A stretch of DNA of 30,763 nucleotides from JAGXSE01 sp040757295 (GTDB taxonomy: Bacteria; Bacillota; PH28-bin88). Shown here piece after piece: positions 16,311 to 24,589 of the stretch; within the stretch, counting starts at the first letter, position 1; every line of letters starts with the position of its first letter. A program made the translations under genes and the position numbers. The stretch lies in assembly GCA_040757295.1 (NCBI GenBank), contig JBFLXH010000032.1, positions 1-30,763 of the forward strand. Reading direction: 5' to 3'. The notes beneath the pieces were generated by a model. That model was not told the origin of the DNA. It saw nothing but the letters and a program-made list of their open reading frames with translations, and searched no databases.

Positions 16311-17540
16311 GTGACACAAAAAAGTGAACGGTTTTTTAGCACTATTGAGGAAGCCCTGGAAGAGATAAAAAGTGGCAAAATGTTGGTGGTTGTGGACGAT
16401 GAGGACCGGGAAAACGAGGGAGACCTGGTAATGGCGGCCGAAAAAGTAACTGCGGAGGCGATCAATTTCATGGCCACCCAGGGCCGGGGCCTAGTCTGCC
16501 TGCCCATGATCGGACAGCGGTTGGATGAATTGGACATTGGACCGATGGTCCAGCATAACACCGACAGCCATGAAACTGCTTTTACCGTCTCTATTGATGC
16601 CAAGGAAACCACTACCGGCATTTCCGCCCATGAACGGGCGATTACAATCAAGAAGGTGCTGGACCCCGCCACCCGTCCTGCCGATTTGCGCCGCCCCGGA
16701 CACATCTTCCCCCTTAGAGCCAAGGAAGGCGGGGTCCTGAGAAGGGCCGGGCATACCGAGGCTGCTGTCGACTTGGCCAGGATGGCCGGGCTATATCCTG
16801 CCGGGGTAATCTGTGAGATCATGTGTGATGACGGGACCATGGCCAGGGTACCCCACCTGATCCCCTTTGCCCGCCGTCATGGGCTGAAAATTATTACTAT
16901 TGCAGACCTGATCCAGTACCGGCGGAGAACGGAACGGCTGGTAGAAAGAGTAACTTCCGTGCAATTGCCTACCAAGTTCGGGGAGTTTATGCTCCATGCC
17001 TATCAGGACAGCCTGAACGGCGAGACCCACCTGGCCTTGGTCAAGGGGCCGGTAGGTGACAACCGCCCTGTGCTGGTCAGGGTGCATTCCGAGTGCTTAA
17101 CCGGGGATGTCTTTGGCTCCTGCCGGTGCGACTGTGGAGATCAATTCGCCGCGGCCCTGCAGTTGATTGAGAAAGAGCAGCATGGAGTGTTGCTCTACAT
17201 GCGCCAGGAAGGGAGAGGCATCGGCCTCTTGAACAAGATTAAGGCCTACAGTTTGCAGGACCAGGGAAAGGATACGGTGGAGGCCAATGAACTCCTGGGG
17301 TTCCCACCAGACCTCAGGGATTATGGAATTGGGGCCCAGATCCTGGCCGACCTGGGTGTAAAGAAGCTCCGGCTGATGACCAATAACCCACGGAAAATCA
17401 AGGGCCTTGAAGGATACGGGCTGGAAGTGGTGGAGAGGGTACCCTTGGAGATCTGTCCTTCCAAGACCAATTACCGCTATTTAATGACTAAAAAGGAAAA
17501 ACTCGGCCATCTGCTCAGTGAACAGGGCCGGTTAAATTAA
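16311..17540 (+). CDS. ribBA: Bifunctional DHBP synthase / GTP cyclohydrolase II (RibBA)
   Basis: Supplies both riboflavin precursors: the RibB half makes 3,4-dihydroxy-2-butanone 4-phosphate from ribulose 5-phosphate, and the RibA half opens GTP. The RibB domain (about residues 1-200) shows DDEDRENEGDL, HNTDSHETAF and RAGHTEAAVDL. The RibA domain has zinc cysteines in SECLTGDVFGSCRCDCG and the QEGRGIGLL motif. 409 residues from GTG 16311; the GTG at 16302 is only one base after the AGGA site and is rejected. Order ribD-ribE-ribBA-ribH is the classical Firmicutes one. Confidence 0.96.
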   Translation: MTQKSERFFSTIEEALEEIKSGKMLVVVDDEDRENEGDLVMAAEKVTAEAINFMATQGRGLVCLPMIGQRLDELDIGPMVQHNTDSHETAFTVSIDAKETTTGISAHERAITIKKVLDPATRPADLRRPGHIFPLRAKEGGVLRRAGHTEAAVDLARMAGLYPAGVICEIMCDDGTMARVPHLIPFARRHGLKIITIADLIQYRRRTERLVERVTSVQLPTKFGEFMLHAYQDSLNGETHLALVKGPVGDNRPVLVRVHSECLTGDVFGSCRCDCGDQFAAALQLIEKEQHGVLLYMRQEGRGIGLLNKIKAYSLQDQGKDTVEANELLGFPPDLRDYGIGAQILADLGVKKLRLMTNNPRKIKGLEGYGLEVVERVPLEICPSKTNYRYLMTKKEKLGHLLSEQGRLN

Positions 17541-17577
17541 ACCAAACCTTGATGAATTGAATGGAGGAGTTTTAACC

Positions 17578-18060
17578 ATGACAAGGGTTTTCGAGGGTAA
17601 GCTGTTGGCGGAAGGGCTGAAGTTTTGCATCGTTGTTTCCCGCTTTAATGAATTTATTACCGGAAAACTGGTGGCTGGGGCTATGGATGCGCTGCAGCGC
17701 CATGGGGCCAGCCCCGGTGAGATCGACCTGGTCTGGGTGCCTGGCGCTTTTGAGATCCCGTTGGCTGCCGGTAAAGTAGTCAACCGGTATGATGCTGTTA
17801 TCTGCCTGGGAGCCGTGATCAGGGGAGCCACGCCTCATTTTGACTATGTGGCCAGCGAGGTAACCAAAGGGGTTGCCCAGGTGAGCCTGGCCTCCGGCAA
17901 ACCTGTGGTTTTCGGCGTGATAATGGCCGATACCATCGAGCAGGCCATCGAGCGGGCCGGCACCAAAGCCGGCAACAAAGGCTTCGACGCTGCCGTCACC
18001 GCCATCGAAATGGCCAATCTCCTAAAAACCCTGGCGCCAACCCAAGTGCCTCATGCCTAA
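17578..18060 (+). CDS. ribH: 6,7-dimethyl-8-ribityllumazine synthase
   Basis: Joins the RibBA-derived butanone phosphate with the RibD-derived pyrimidine, giving the substrate of RibE; forms a capsid-like shell in many bacteria. 160 residues from ATG 17578, preceded by GGAGG at 17563-17567. An upstream TTG (17557) precedes that site and is not used. Motifs: VVSRFNEFIT, WVPGAFEIP, GAVIRGATPHFDYV and the C-terminal AGTKAGNKGFDAA. It is the last gene of the cluster, followed by a terminator. Confidence 0.96.
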   Translation: MTRVFEGKLLAEGLKFCIVVSRFNEFITGKLVAGAMDALQRHGASPGEIDLVWVPGAFEIPLAAGKVVNRYDAVICLGAVIRGATPHFDYVASEVTKGVAQVSLASGKPVVFGVIMADTIEQAIERAGTKAGNKGFDAAVTAIEMANLLKTLAPTQVPHA

Positions 18061-18082
18061 GTTATTGGGTTTTTGGGAACCC

Positions 18083-18110
18083 AAAGGGCCGGTTATAACC
18101 GGCCCTTTTT
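18083..18110 (+). terminator. Terminator after ribH
   Basis: A 26-base palindrome (AAAGGGCCGGTT then ATAACCGGCCCTTT, 18083-18108) is followed by T residues to 18110. A smaller hairpin (TTGGGT/ACCCAA) overlaps just upstream. It lies between ribH and the convergent rpmB and may act weakly in both directions. Confidence 0.85.
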
Positions 18111-18131
18111 AATGACAGTGTTGTTTAGTTG

Positions 18132-18320
18132 TTAGATAGCTCTTTGAACCTTGCCTGACCTCAGGCAGCGGGTGCAGACGTCAATTCTCTTGGTATTGCC
18201 GTCTACCAATGCTTTCACCTGCTGGAGGTTGGGAGACCATGTTCTTTTAGTCTTAACATTAGAGTGACTGGCTGTATTACCAGCAACCACGCCTTTACCG
18301 CATACAGAGCACTTAGCCAT
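18132..18320 (-). CDS. rpmB: 50S ribosomal protein L28
   Basis: Structural protein of the large ribosomal subunit. 62 residues beginning MAKCSVCGKG and ending RSGKVQRAI. The zinc-ribbon form is present, with CSVC near the N terminus and CTRC near the C terminus. Start ATG at 18320 (minus strand) is preferred to longer in-frame starts because GGAGGAGG lies just upstream and L28 proteins begin this way. Its promoter is visible at 18377-18405. In Bacillus rpmB also sits beside the yloU-yloV pair. Confidence 0.96.
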   Translation of the reverse strand: MAKCSVCGKGVVAGNTASHSNVKTKRTWSPNLQQVKALVDGNTKRIDVCTRCLRSGKVQRAI

Positions 18321-18376
18321 TTCCACACCTCCTCCGGATATTTCCACCCTTATCATCCGCAAAAGACACCTGTTGT

Positions 18377-18405
18377 ATTCTATCAAAATCCCAGTGTTTT
18401 GGCAA
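18377..18405 (-). promoter_or_regulatory. Sigma-A promoter of rpmB
   Basis: On the minus strand TTGCCA (18405-18400) and TAGAAT (18382-18377) are separated by 17 bases. It lies about 57 bases upstream of the L28 start. Confidence 0.7.
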
Positions 18406-18446
18406 GAAGCTCTTAAAGGAAAAAATGTACCTGATCGGAAGGTTTT

Positions 18447-18475
18447 TAGCCATGGTTGTGGAAATAGAGTATAAT
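18447..18475 (+). promoter_or_regulatory. Promoter for the Asp23-family gene
   Basis: TATAAT at 18470-18475 is perfect; TAGCCA at 18447-18452, 17 bases upstream, matches four of six -35 bases. It is divergent from the rpmB promoter. A terminator-like hairpin at 18541-18566 lies between it and the gene. Confidence 0.55.
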
Positions 18476-18540
18476 TATATTTCGGAAAAATATTTTCAAG
18501 CTGTTCCCGGAACTTATGGCCTTATTTTTAGACCCGCTTG

Positions 18541-18566
18541 AGCAGGGCGTCAGAACCCTGCTTTTT
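18541..18566 (+). terminator. Leader terminator (possible attenuator) before the Asp23-family gene
   Basis: AGCAGGG at 18541-18547 pairs with CCCTGCT at 18556-18562 around an 8-base loop and is followed by TTTTT. No reading frame ends just upstream; it lies between a plausible promoter (18447-18475) and the gene at 18596. It would yield a leader RNA of about 85 bases. Confidence 0.6.
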
Positions 18567-18595
18567 CTGAGTTAGCATCCGGGGGAGGTTAATTT

Positions 18596-18952
18596 ATGGG
18601 CAATAAAATCCAAAACGAATATGGCTTTATAAGTATTTCAAAGGAGGTTTTTGCCACTATTGCCGGAGCTGCTGCCATGGAATGCTACGGTCTGGTGGGC
18701 ATGGCCCCTAAAACCCTGCAGGATGGCCTGGTGGAAATGCTGGGCCGGGACACCATGCGAAAAGGCGTGGAGGTTAACCTGCAGGACAATGGACTGATTG
18801 TGGACCTCTATATCATTGTTGGCTATGGTACTCGCATTTCCGTTGTAGCTCAAAATGTAATGGAGAAAGTGAAGTACACCTTGGAAGACATCACTGGAGT
18901 TAAAGTGGAACGGGTCAACATCATTGTGCAAGGTGTTAAAGTAGTAGACTGA
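18596..18952 (+). CDS. Asp23/Gls24 family protein (YloU-like)
   Basis: Small envelope-stress-associated family (DUF322) of unknown biochemical role, found next to the YloV/FakA gene in most Firmicutes. 118 residues; typical segments are NEYGFISISKEVFATIAGAA near the start, an amphipathic middle, GLIVDLYIIVGYGTRI and the C-terminal VNIIVQGV. ATG 18596 follows GGGGGAGG. It is 13 bases before the next gene and should share its transcript. Confidence 0.88.
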   Translation: MGNKIQNEYGFISISKEVFATIAGAAAMECYGLVGMAPKTLQDGLVEMLGRDTMRKGVEVNLQDNGLIVDLYIIVGYGTRISVVAQNVMEKVKYTLEDITGVKVERVNIIVQGVKVVD

Positions 18953-18965
18953 GGAGGTAGCACCT

Positions 18966-20603
18966 TTGGGTTGGAAGCAGCTTAGAGCCAAAGAGTTTAA
19001 AAAAGCCTTTTTTGCAGGCTACAGCAACTTGGTCAAGCATAAAGAGGAAATAAACTCTCTGAATGTTTTTCCCGTGCCTGACGGAGATACGGGTACCAAT
19101 ATGGTTTTGACCATGGAAGCAGCCATTAAGGAAGCGCAAAAGGTGGCTGTTCCTTCTATGGGGCAGATTGTTGCTGCGGCTTCCATCGGGGCCTTAATGG
19201 GCGCTAGAGGCAATTCCGGTGTCATTTTATCTCAACTGATCCGCGGCTTCAGCCAGAAACTGGCGGATAAAGACTTTGTTACAGGCCCCGATCTGGCCGC
19301 GGCTTTTCAGGGTGGGGTTGATGTAGCCTATAAAATCGTGATCAAGCCTGTAGAGGGCACCATCTTAACTGTTGCCAAATCCTTTGCCAAGAACTTTTCC
19401 CGTTATATAGACCATGGCGACAGCATTCCGGTAGCACTGCAGCGGGCTGTACGTCAGGCCGATGTGACCTTGCAGCAAACTCCCAAAATGCTCCCAGTAC
19501 TGGCCCAGGCAGGGGTGGTGGATGCCGGGGGCAAGGGTCTTTTGATGATCCTGGAGGGAGTAGTGCATAGCCTGTTTGGCCTGGAAGTTTCCCTGGAAGA
19601 CACTGTCCCGGTTTCTGGCCCGGCGCCGGCCCTGTCCAGTTTAGCTGCCTTGGGTGAAGAAATTGCCTTTACTTACTGTACTGAGATGATCATTAAAGGG
19701 GATGGTCTGGCAGTGGGGGTCATCCGCGGCAGGCTGGAGCCCCTGGGGGACAGCCTCTTGGTGGTAGGGACAGACCAGGTGGTCAAAATTCACATCCATA
19801 CCGACCAGCCGGGAGATGTATTAAACGCCGCGGCAGGCTTTGGCACCATGCACCAGCTGAAAATTGACAACATGCGGGACCAGCACCGGGAAAGCCTGGC
19901 GGAAGAAACTTTAGCCCAAGCTGCGGTAGCAGCTGTTGAGCTGAAGGAGATTGGGGTCTTGGCAGTGGTGGCTGGTAGCGGGCTGGTTGAAATTATTAAG
20001 AGCATGGGGGCAAATGAGGTGGTCTCCGGCGGCCAGACCATGAATCCCAGTATTGAAGACATCGTTGCAGGAATCAACAAAGTCCAGGCTAAACGGGTTA
20101 TTGTCCTGCCAAATAATAAAAATATTATCCTGGCCGCTGAACAGGCTGCCAAAATGGTGCAGAAGGAAGTTGTCGTCATTCCCACCCGGAGTTTCCCCCA
20201 GGGCATGTCCAGCCTCCTGGCCTTTGATCCCCATGCCACTCTGGCAGAAAACCAGGAGAAAATGACGGCAGCCGCCCACCAGGTAATATCGGGTGAAATA
20301 ACCTTTGCCATCAGGGATTCCCAATGCAACGGCCTATCTATCCAACAGGGGGACTTCTTGGGTTTGGTAAATGGGGAGATTAAGCTGACTGGCCAGGACC
20401 TGGCTTCCATCACTTCCGGTTTGCTGGCAGAAATGACTGCTGAAGCTAATGCGGAAATTGCCACTCTTTTTGTCGGTGAAGAAGTTAAAGAAGAGGATGC
20501 GGATCAGCTTTTAGCATCCCTGCGCAAGCAGTTTCCTGGCTTGGAATTAGAAATGTACTATGGCGGCCAACCCCTGTATTATTACATTATTGCGGTAGAG
20601 TAG
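18966..20603 (+). CDS. DhaL/DegV-type fatty acid kinase FakA-like protein (YloV)
   Basis: FakA phosphorylates fatty acids held by a FakB (DegV) partner for phospholipid synthesis. The N-terminal DhaL-like ATP domain (about 1-200) has the Mg/ATP-binding motif PDGDTGTNMV and GARGNSGVILSQLIRGF. A middle and C-terminal DegV-like region includes LPNNKNIILAAEQAA and ends with GGQPLYYYIIAVE, as in YloV proteins. Length 545 is usual. Start TTG 18966 with GAGGAGG 8 bases upstream. No FakB gene is in the window. Confidence 0.9.
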   Translation: MGWKQLRAKEFKKAFFAGYSNLVKHKEEINSLNVFPVPDGDTGTNMVLTMEAAIKEAQKVAVPSMGQIVAAASIGALMGARGNSGVILSQLIRGFSQKLADKDFVTGPDLAAAFQGGVDVAYKIVIKPVEGTILTVAKSFAKNFSRYIDHGDSIPVALQRAVRQADVTLQQTPKMLPVLAQAGVVDAGGKGLLMILEGVVHSLFGLEVSLEDTVPVSGPAPALSSLAALGEEIAFTYCTEMIIKGDGLAVGVIRGRLEPLGDSLLVVGTDQVVKIHIHTDQPGDVLNAAAGFGTMHQLKIDNMRDQHRESLAEETLAQAAVAAVELKEIGVLAVVAGSGLVEIIKSMGANEVVSGGQTMNPSIEDIVAGINKVQAKRVIVLPNNKNIILAAEQAAKMVQKEVVVIPTRSFPQGMSSLLAFDPHATLAENQEKMTAAAHQVISGEITFAIRDSQCNGLSIQQGDFLGLVNGEIKLTGQDLASITSGLLAEMTAEANAEIATLFVGEEVKEEDADQLLASLRKQFPGLELEMYYGGQPLYYYIIAVE

Positions 20604-20612
20604 GGGAGTTTC

Positions 20613-22676
20613 TTGAACAATAAAGATCCTGACAATATTCCTGTTCAAACGCTGAAAGGAATCGGCAGCCGCCGGGCTCTATTGTTGCAGAACTTAGGGA
20701 TTGTTTCCGTAGGTGACCTTTTACGCCACTATCCACGCCGCCACGAGGACCGCCGGCAGGTGAAAACCTTGGCTGCTCTCGTTCCTGGCCTCAGCGCAAC
20801 CGTGGAAGTCCGGGTTACCGGGGTGGAAGTATTGCGCCCGCGAAGGAATTTGACGGTGATTAGGGCGGCGATAACAGACGGCAGCAGGCAGGCAGCGGCG
20901 GTGTGGTTTAACCATGCCTACCTTTTACCCCTGCTACGGCAAAATCCCGGTTTAATCATTACGGGAAAGCCCGCCTGCCGGGCCGACAAATGGGAACTGA
21001 CAGTACAGCAATATGAAACAATTGGGCGGGGCGATCCTCTGAATACAGGGAGGATTGTCCCTTTTTATCCTGCCCTGGCTGGGCTTAACCAGCGTTTTCT
21101 CCGCACCTTGATTTATTCTGCCCTGGATTATGCTGGCGAGATGCCTGATATTTTGCCGGAAGACTTAACCTCCAGGCACAGACTCCTTCCTCTGCAAGAA
21201 GCCTTACGGGCCATTCATTTCCCCAGGGATTTCGAAGAACTCGCTTTAGCCAGGAAGCGGTTGGTCTTTGAAGAACTGCTACTATACCAGTTGGGTCTGA
21301 TTCGCCTAAAGTCGGGCAGCCGGCAGCTACCCGGCCTCCAGCACCGTTGGGATCCAGAGGTTTTTACCAGTTTCCTCAATTCTTTACCCTTTGCTTTAAC
21401 CGGGGCTCAAAAAAGGGTGATCAAGGAAATAGCTGTAGATATGGCCAAGCCTACCTCCATGTTCCGGCTAGTCCAGGGGGATGTAGGATGCGGCAAATCG
21501 GTGGTAGCCGCGGCTGCCCTGGTCTTGGCAGCTGCTTCCGGCTGGCAGGCGGCCCTTTTAGCGCCGACTGAGATCCTGGCTGAACAGCATTACCGGAATT
21601 TGGGCACCCTTCTGGGTCCTTTAGGGATCCGCCTAACCTTGTTGAAAGGCGATCTGTCGGCTGCCGCCAAGCGGCAAGTGTTAAAGGATCTGGCCAGTGG
21701 GGATACCCAGATCGTTGTCGGTACTCATGCGTTATTGAGCCAGGGGATCCAGTTTGCTTCTCTAAGCATGGTGGTGATCGATGAACAGCATCGCTTTGGT
21801 GTAAGACAAAGGGCAAGTCTGCAGCAAAAGGGCCAAAACCCCGATGTCCTGGTGATGTCAGCTACTCCTATCCCCCGCAGTTTAGCCTTAACCCTTTACG
21901 GGGATATTGAAATATCAGTGATAGATGAACTGCCTCCAGGCCGCAGCCGGGTGTTTACCCGATTTGTTCCCGAGGCCGGCAGGAAAAAGGTTTATGAGTT
22001 TATCCGCCAGCAGGTTAACCTTGGGAGGCAGGCTTATGTGGTTTGCCCGTTGATTGAAGAAACCGAGGCTATGGATGCCCAATCTGCTGTGGGGCTGGCC
22101 GAAGAATTGCGGCAGGGATGGCTTAAGGGCCTTCGGGTCGGGCTTTTGCACGGGAAGATGAAGGCTCAGGAACGGGAAAAGCTAATGGAGGAATTTCGCC
22201 ACGGAGCCGTTCAAGTACTTGTTGCTACTACCGTAATTGAGGTGGGGGTTGACATCCCCAATGCAACGGTAATGGTCATCGAGGGAGTGGAGCGCTTTGG
22301 CCTGGCTCAACTGCACCAGCTCCGGGGACGCATCGGCCGGGGAGCCTGCCAGTCCTATTGCCTTCTCTTAGGCAGCCCGGTTAGCCCGGAAGCCAGGGAA
22401 AGGATCAGAATTTTAACTGAGACCAGCGACGGCTTCATGATCGCTGAAGCTGACTTGCGCCTGCGGGGTCCGGGAGACTATTTCGGCACTCGCCAGCACG
22501 GACAGCCTGAGTGGAAAATTGCGGACCCGGTGACTGACCATCTGGTAGTGCTGCAAGCCAGGCAGGAGGCCGAGAGGATTGCCAGGGCTTCTTCCAGGGG
22601 ACAGGAGTTCTCCTATCCTTACAGGCTAGTCCTGGAAACTGTGGAAAAAAACTTTTTTCTGCGGAAGCTTGAATAG
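20613..22676 (+). CDS. recG: ATP-dependent DNA helicase RecG
   Basis: Branch-migrating helicase that remodels stalled forks and Holliday junctions. The N-terminal wedge domain (about 1-250) begins with PVQTLKGIGSRRA. Helicase motifs: Walker A GDVGCGKS near residue 290, DEQH near 390, SATPIPRSLALTLYGD, and QLRGRIGRG. At 687 residues it is full length. Start TTG 20613 with TAGGGGAG upstream; only nine bases separate it from the fakA-like stop, so one transcript is likely. Confidence 0.97.
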   Translation: MNNKDPDNIPVQTLKGIGSRRALLLQNLGIVSVGDLLRHYPRRHEDRRQVKTLAALVPGLSATVEVRVTGVEVLRPRRNLTVIRAAITDGSRQAAAVWFNHAYLLPLLRQNPGLIITGKPACRADKWELTVQQYETIGRGDPLNTGRIVPFYPALAGLNQRFLRTLIYSALDYAGEMPDILPEDLTSRHRLLPLQEALRAIHFPRDFEELALARKRLVFEELLLYQLGLIRLKSGSRQLPGLQHRWDPEVFTSFLNSLPFALTGAQKRVIKEIAVDMAKPTSMFRLVQGDVGCGKSVVAAAALVLAAASGWQAALLAPTEILAEQHYRNLGTLLGPLGIRLTLLKGDLSAAAKRQVLKDLASGDTQIVVGTHALLSQGIQFASLSMVVIDEQHRFGVRQRASLQQKGQNPDVLVMSATPIPRSLALTLYGDIEISVIDELPPGRSRVFTRFVPEAGRKKVYEFIRQQVNLGRQAYVVCPLIEETEAMDAQSAVGLAEELRQGWLKGLRVGLLHGKMKAQEREKLMEEFRHGAVQVLVATTVIEVGVDIPNATVMVIEGVERFGLAQLHQLRGRIGRGACQSYCLLLGSPVSPEARERIRILTETSDGFMIAEADLRLRGPGDYFGTRQHGQPEWKIADPVTDHLVVLQARQEAERIARASSRGQEFSYPYRLVLETVEKNFFLRKLE

Positions 22677-22778
22677 GGACTTTTTAAACCTGGTTCTGTT
22701 TAAATTTTGTTTAGGTGGAAAAGATAAGAACAAATCTTCTTCGGCAGAATTAAGGCTGATGTTGTTAAAACCTATTAC

Positions 22779-22821
22779 GGAAATTATTGTCTTATCCACA
22801 TTTTGAATTTATATAATTTCC
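22779..22821. repeat. Palindromic repeat with DnaA box, copy C
   Basis: GGAAATTAT at 22779-22787 pairs with ATAATTTCC at 22813-22821 (9 bp, perfect) around a 25-base loop. The loop contains TTATCCACA at 22792-22800, an exact DnaA box. It is the near-copy, in opposite orientation, of copy B. It lies between recG and the next small gene. Confidence 0.8.
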
Positions 22822-22847
22822 TTTGGTTATGGAAAAGGGGGGATTTC

Positions 22848-23186
22848 ATGCAGTTGTCGCCTGGACAACACTCGGTTACTGCCGTTTTCCAAACAAAGGA
22901 TACGGCAAACAGGGCAGTTCGTGCTTTACAGGAGGCAGGGATAGCCAGGATCACCGTTGAGGAGACTTTTTCCCCAGCTTGCCCGGATAACCAATTCTCC
23001 TCTTTTGACGCCCAGCTGAATCAAGCTGAACGGATTCTGCAGGGTACCGATCCATCAATTAGGGGGTTTGACCCCGCTTTGAGCGGGGAGCATGATGCGG
23101 TCTTTTGGGCATTAAACGCTGTTGTGAACAGCTCCCAGTTAAACTTAGCTTTGAAGATCATTGCCACTCATGGAGGGGCTGTTTAA
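22848..23186 (+). CDS. Small protein of unknown function
   Basis: 112 residues from ATG 22848, which has AAAAGGGGGG upstream; an in-frame TTG at 22803 lacks a site and lies inside the repeat. The first 25 residues (HSVTAVFQTKDTANRAVRAL) resemble the ferredoxin-like fold opening of the general-stress 17M/YflT-like domain, with alternating strand and helix. This resemblance is weak. The C-terminal part (NAVVNSSQLNLALKIIATHGG) looks amphipathic-helical. No signal peptide or membrane helix is seen. The gene precedes the SASP gene but is separated from it by a sigma-G promoter. Confidence 0.65.
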   Translation: MQLSPGQHSVTAVFQTKDTANRAVRALQEAGIARITVEETFSPACPDNQFSSFDAQLNQAERILQGTDPSIRGFDPALSGEHDAVFWALNAVVNSSQLNLALKIIATHGGAV

Positions 23187-23230
23187 ATACATTTTATGTG
23201 GCAAGTTCCTACGCTGCCAATAACTTAATA

Positions 23231-23259
23231 GCATGACCCCGTCCCGTAGCGCCATACTA
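23231..23259 (+). promoter_or_regulatory. Sigma-G promoter of the SASP gene
   Basis: GCATG at 23231-23235 and CATACTA at 23253-23259 are separated by 17 bases. They fit the known sigma-G consensus (GHATR, 17-18 bases, CATWHTA) at every position. The site is 45 bases upstream of a spore-protein gene, as expected for forespore expression. Confidence 0.75.
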
Positions 23260-23304
23260 GCACTAGAGGCTGCAGCCTAACTTAAAGTAAAAGAGGTGAT
23301 TACG

Positions 23305-23547
23305 GTGGCCGGAGGACAAAGAACCAATCAGGTGCTAGTTCCGCAAGCAAGGCCCGCTTTGGATAAATTCAAGTGGGAAACTGCCGCTGCAGTAGGTATC
23401 AATGTTCCCCAAGGCGGTTATGGTGGCGACATCCCGTCCAAAATGTGGGGCGCAGTCGGTGGCAATATGGTGCGGACCATGATCCATGCCTATGAACAGA
23501 GTCTAGCTGGACAGCCTGCCCAAGTTACCACCAGGCCAACTCCCTAA
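23305..23547 (+). CDS. Alpha/beta-type small acid-soluble spore protein
   Basis: Coats and protects forespore DNA and is degraded at germination. 80 residues from GTG 23305, chosen because AAGAGG at 23291-23296 is well placed; GTG 23296 overlaps that site. Family motifs: KFKWETAAAVGIN and the C-terminal block GGYGGDIPSKMWGAVGGNMV. The usual germination-protease site F/L-E-I-A reads W-E-T-A here. The tail after RTMIHAYEQSL is proline/threonine-rich. It faces the gpr protease gene and has a sigma-G promoter. Confidence 0.93.
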   Translation: MAGGQRTNQVLVPQARPALDKFKWETAAAVGINVPQGGYGGDIPSKMWGAVGGNMVRTMIHAYEQSLAGQPAQVTTRPTP

Positions 23548-23585
23548 TTCGGTTTGTTTTATGGCATAGAGTATTATTTGGTTTA

Positions 23586-23609
23586 TAGGAGGCCGGTACC
23601 GGCCTCCTA
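23586..23609. terminator. Palindromic hairpin between the SASP gene and gpr
   Basis: A 24-base perfect palindrome centred on GGCCGGTACCGGCC. The flanks are AT-rich (AATTATT on the plus side) but lack a long T-run. It lies between convergent genes and probably ends transcription from both sides. Confidence 0.65.
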
Positions 23610-23611
23610 AA

Positions 23612-24589
23612 TTATTGCAGGTAGGTAGCAAAGGTATCTGGCTCCACAGCCGGGTGCAGTCCCTGGTTAATCCCGGCAGCTAAGACTCTGGCGGTATTGT
23701 TGATTAGATCATCAATTTCCTTGGGAGTGACCGTCAGTTGACCGCCAAAGGGGGCCAATACCTGTCCGGCGGTTTCCTGCATGAGATTGGGCTGGAGCTG
23801 CATGGCCATTTGAGGGGTTTTTTGCCTTAATTGCTCCATGGCTTCAAAAACAATCACCGCCGCATGGACTACAGTAGGGACTCCGATAGCAATAACCGGA
23901 ATGCCCATGGCCCGGTGGCTGATCTCTGCCCGCTGGTTGCCCACTCCCGACCCTGGAGCAATTCCCGTATCGGCCATTTGAATCGTGGTAGAAATTCTGT
24001 CCAGGTTTTGGGCGGCCAGCGCGTCAACGGCTATAATCGCCTGAGGTTTTAAACGCTCCGCCACTCCCCGGATGATTTCAGCCGTTTCAATACCGGTAAT
24101 GCCCAAGACCCCAGGGGCGATAGCGCTGACCGGCCGCAAACCACCAACCAGCTCCTCCGGGGCATACTGGTACAGGTGCCTGGTAACCAGGCATTGGTCA
24201 ATTACCCTTGGCCCCAGGGCATCCGGGGTGGCCTGCCAGTTGCCCAGACCAACCAGCAAAACCAGCCTGTCGGGGCCAATGTTCCATTTTTGCATAAGTT
24301 GATTGAGTTTTTGTCCCATGAGGTTGCTGATTTCCTTGTGGGCCAGCCGGTTGTTTACCCTTAGCTCCGGGGCCTCAATCGTGATATAAGTCCCCTGGGC
24401 CCGGCCCATCATCCTTTCCCCGATGGTATCCAGAATAGTAATGGTGGTTACTTCCCCACCGGGAAAGCTTTCCTTTTCTTCCCGCACTCCGGGAATTTCC
24501 CGCTGGGCTTGCCCTCGCAGCATTTCATGGGCTTCTAAGGCCAAATCCAGATTAACTCCCATTTGCCGGAAAAACTCTGTTCTATTCAA
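23612..24589 (-). CDS. gpr: Germination protease GPR
   Basis: Spore aspartic-like protease that degrades SASPs in the first minutes of germination. It is made as a zymogen in the forespore. 325 residues starting at TTG 24589, with GGAGG 9 bases upstream. The N-terminal propeptide is short, ending near the conserved autoprocessing segment LDLALEAHEML. Later motifs: GLGNWQATPDALGPRV, VDALAAQNLDRIS, DTGIAPGSGVGNQR and GIPVIAIGVPTVV. Convergent with its substrate gene. A minus-strand TATAAT at 24650-24645 could be a promoter, but I saw no clear sigma-F or sigma-G box. Confidence 0.95.
   Translation of the reverse strand: MNRTEFFRQMGVNLDLALEAHEMLRGQAQREIPGVREEKESFPGGEVTTITILDTIGERMMGRAQGTYITIEAPELRVNNRLAHKEISNLMGQKLNQLMQKWNIGPDRLVLLVGLGNWQATPDALGPRVIDQCLVTRHLYQYAPEELVGGLRPVSAIAPGVLGITGIETAEIIRGVAERLKPQAIIAVDALAAQNLDRISTTIQMADTGIAPGSGVGNQRAEISHRAMGIPVIAIGVPTVVHAAVIVFEAMEQLRQKTPQMAMQLQPNLMQETAGQVLAPFGGQLTVTPKEIDDLINNTARVLAAGINQGLHPAVEPDTFATYLQ

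Noticed and set aside
18321..18595. Search for spoVM, which lies near rpmB in Bacillus
   Set aside because: No short frame resembling the SpoVM peptide is found here or after rpe.
22682..22707. TTTAAA inverted repeat after recG as terminator
   Set aside because: Only a 6-bp AT stem; too weak to call.
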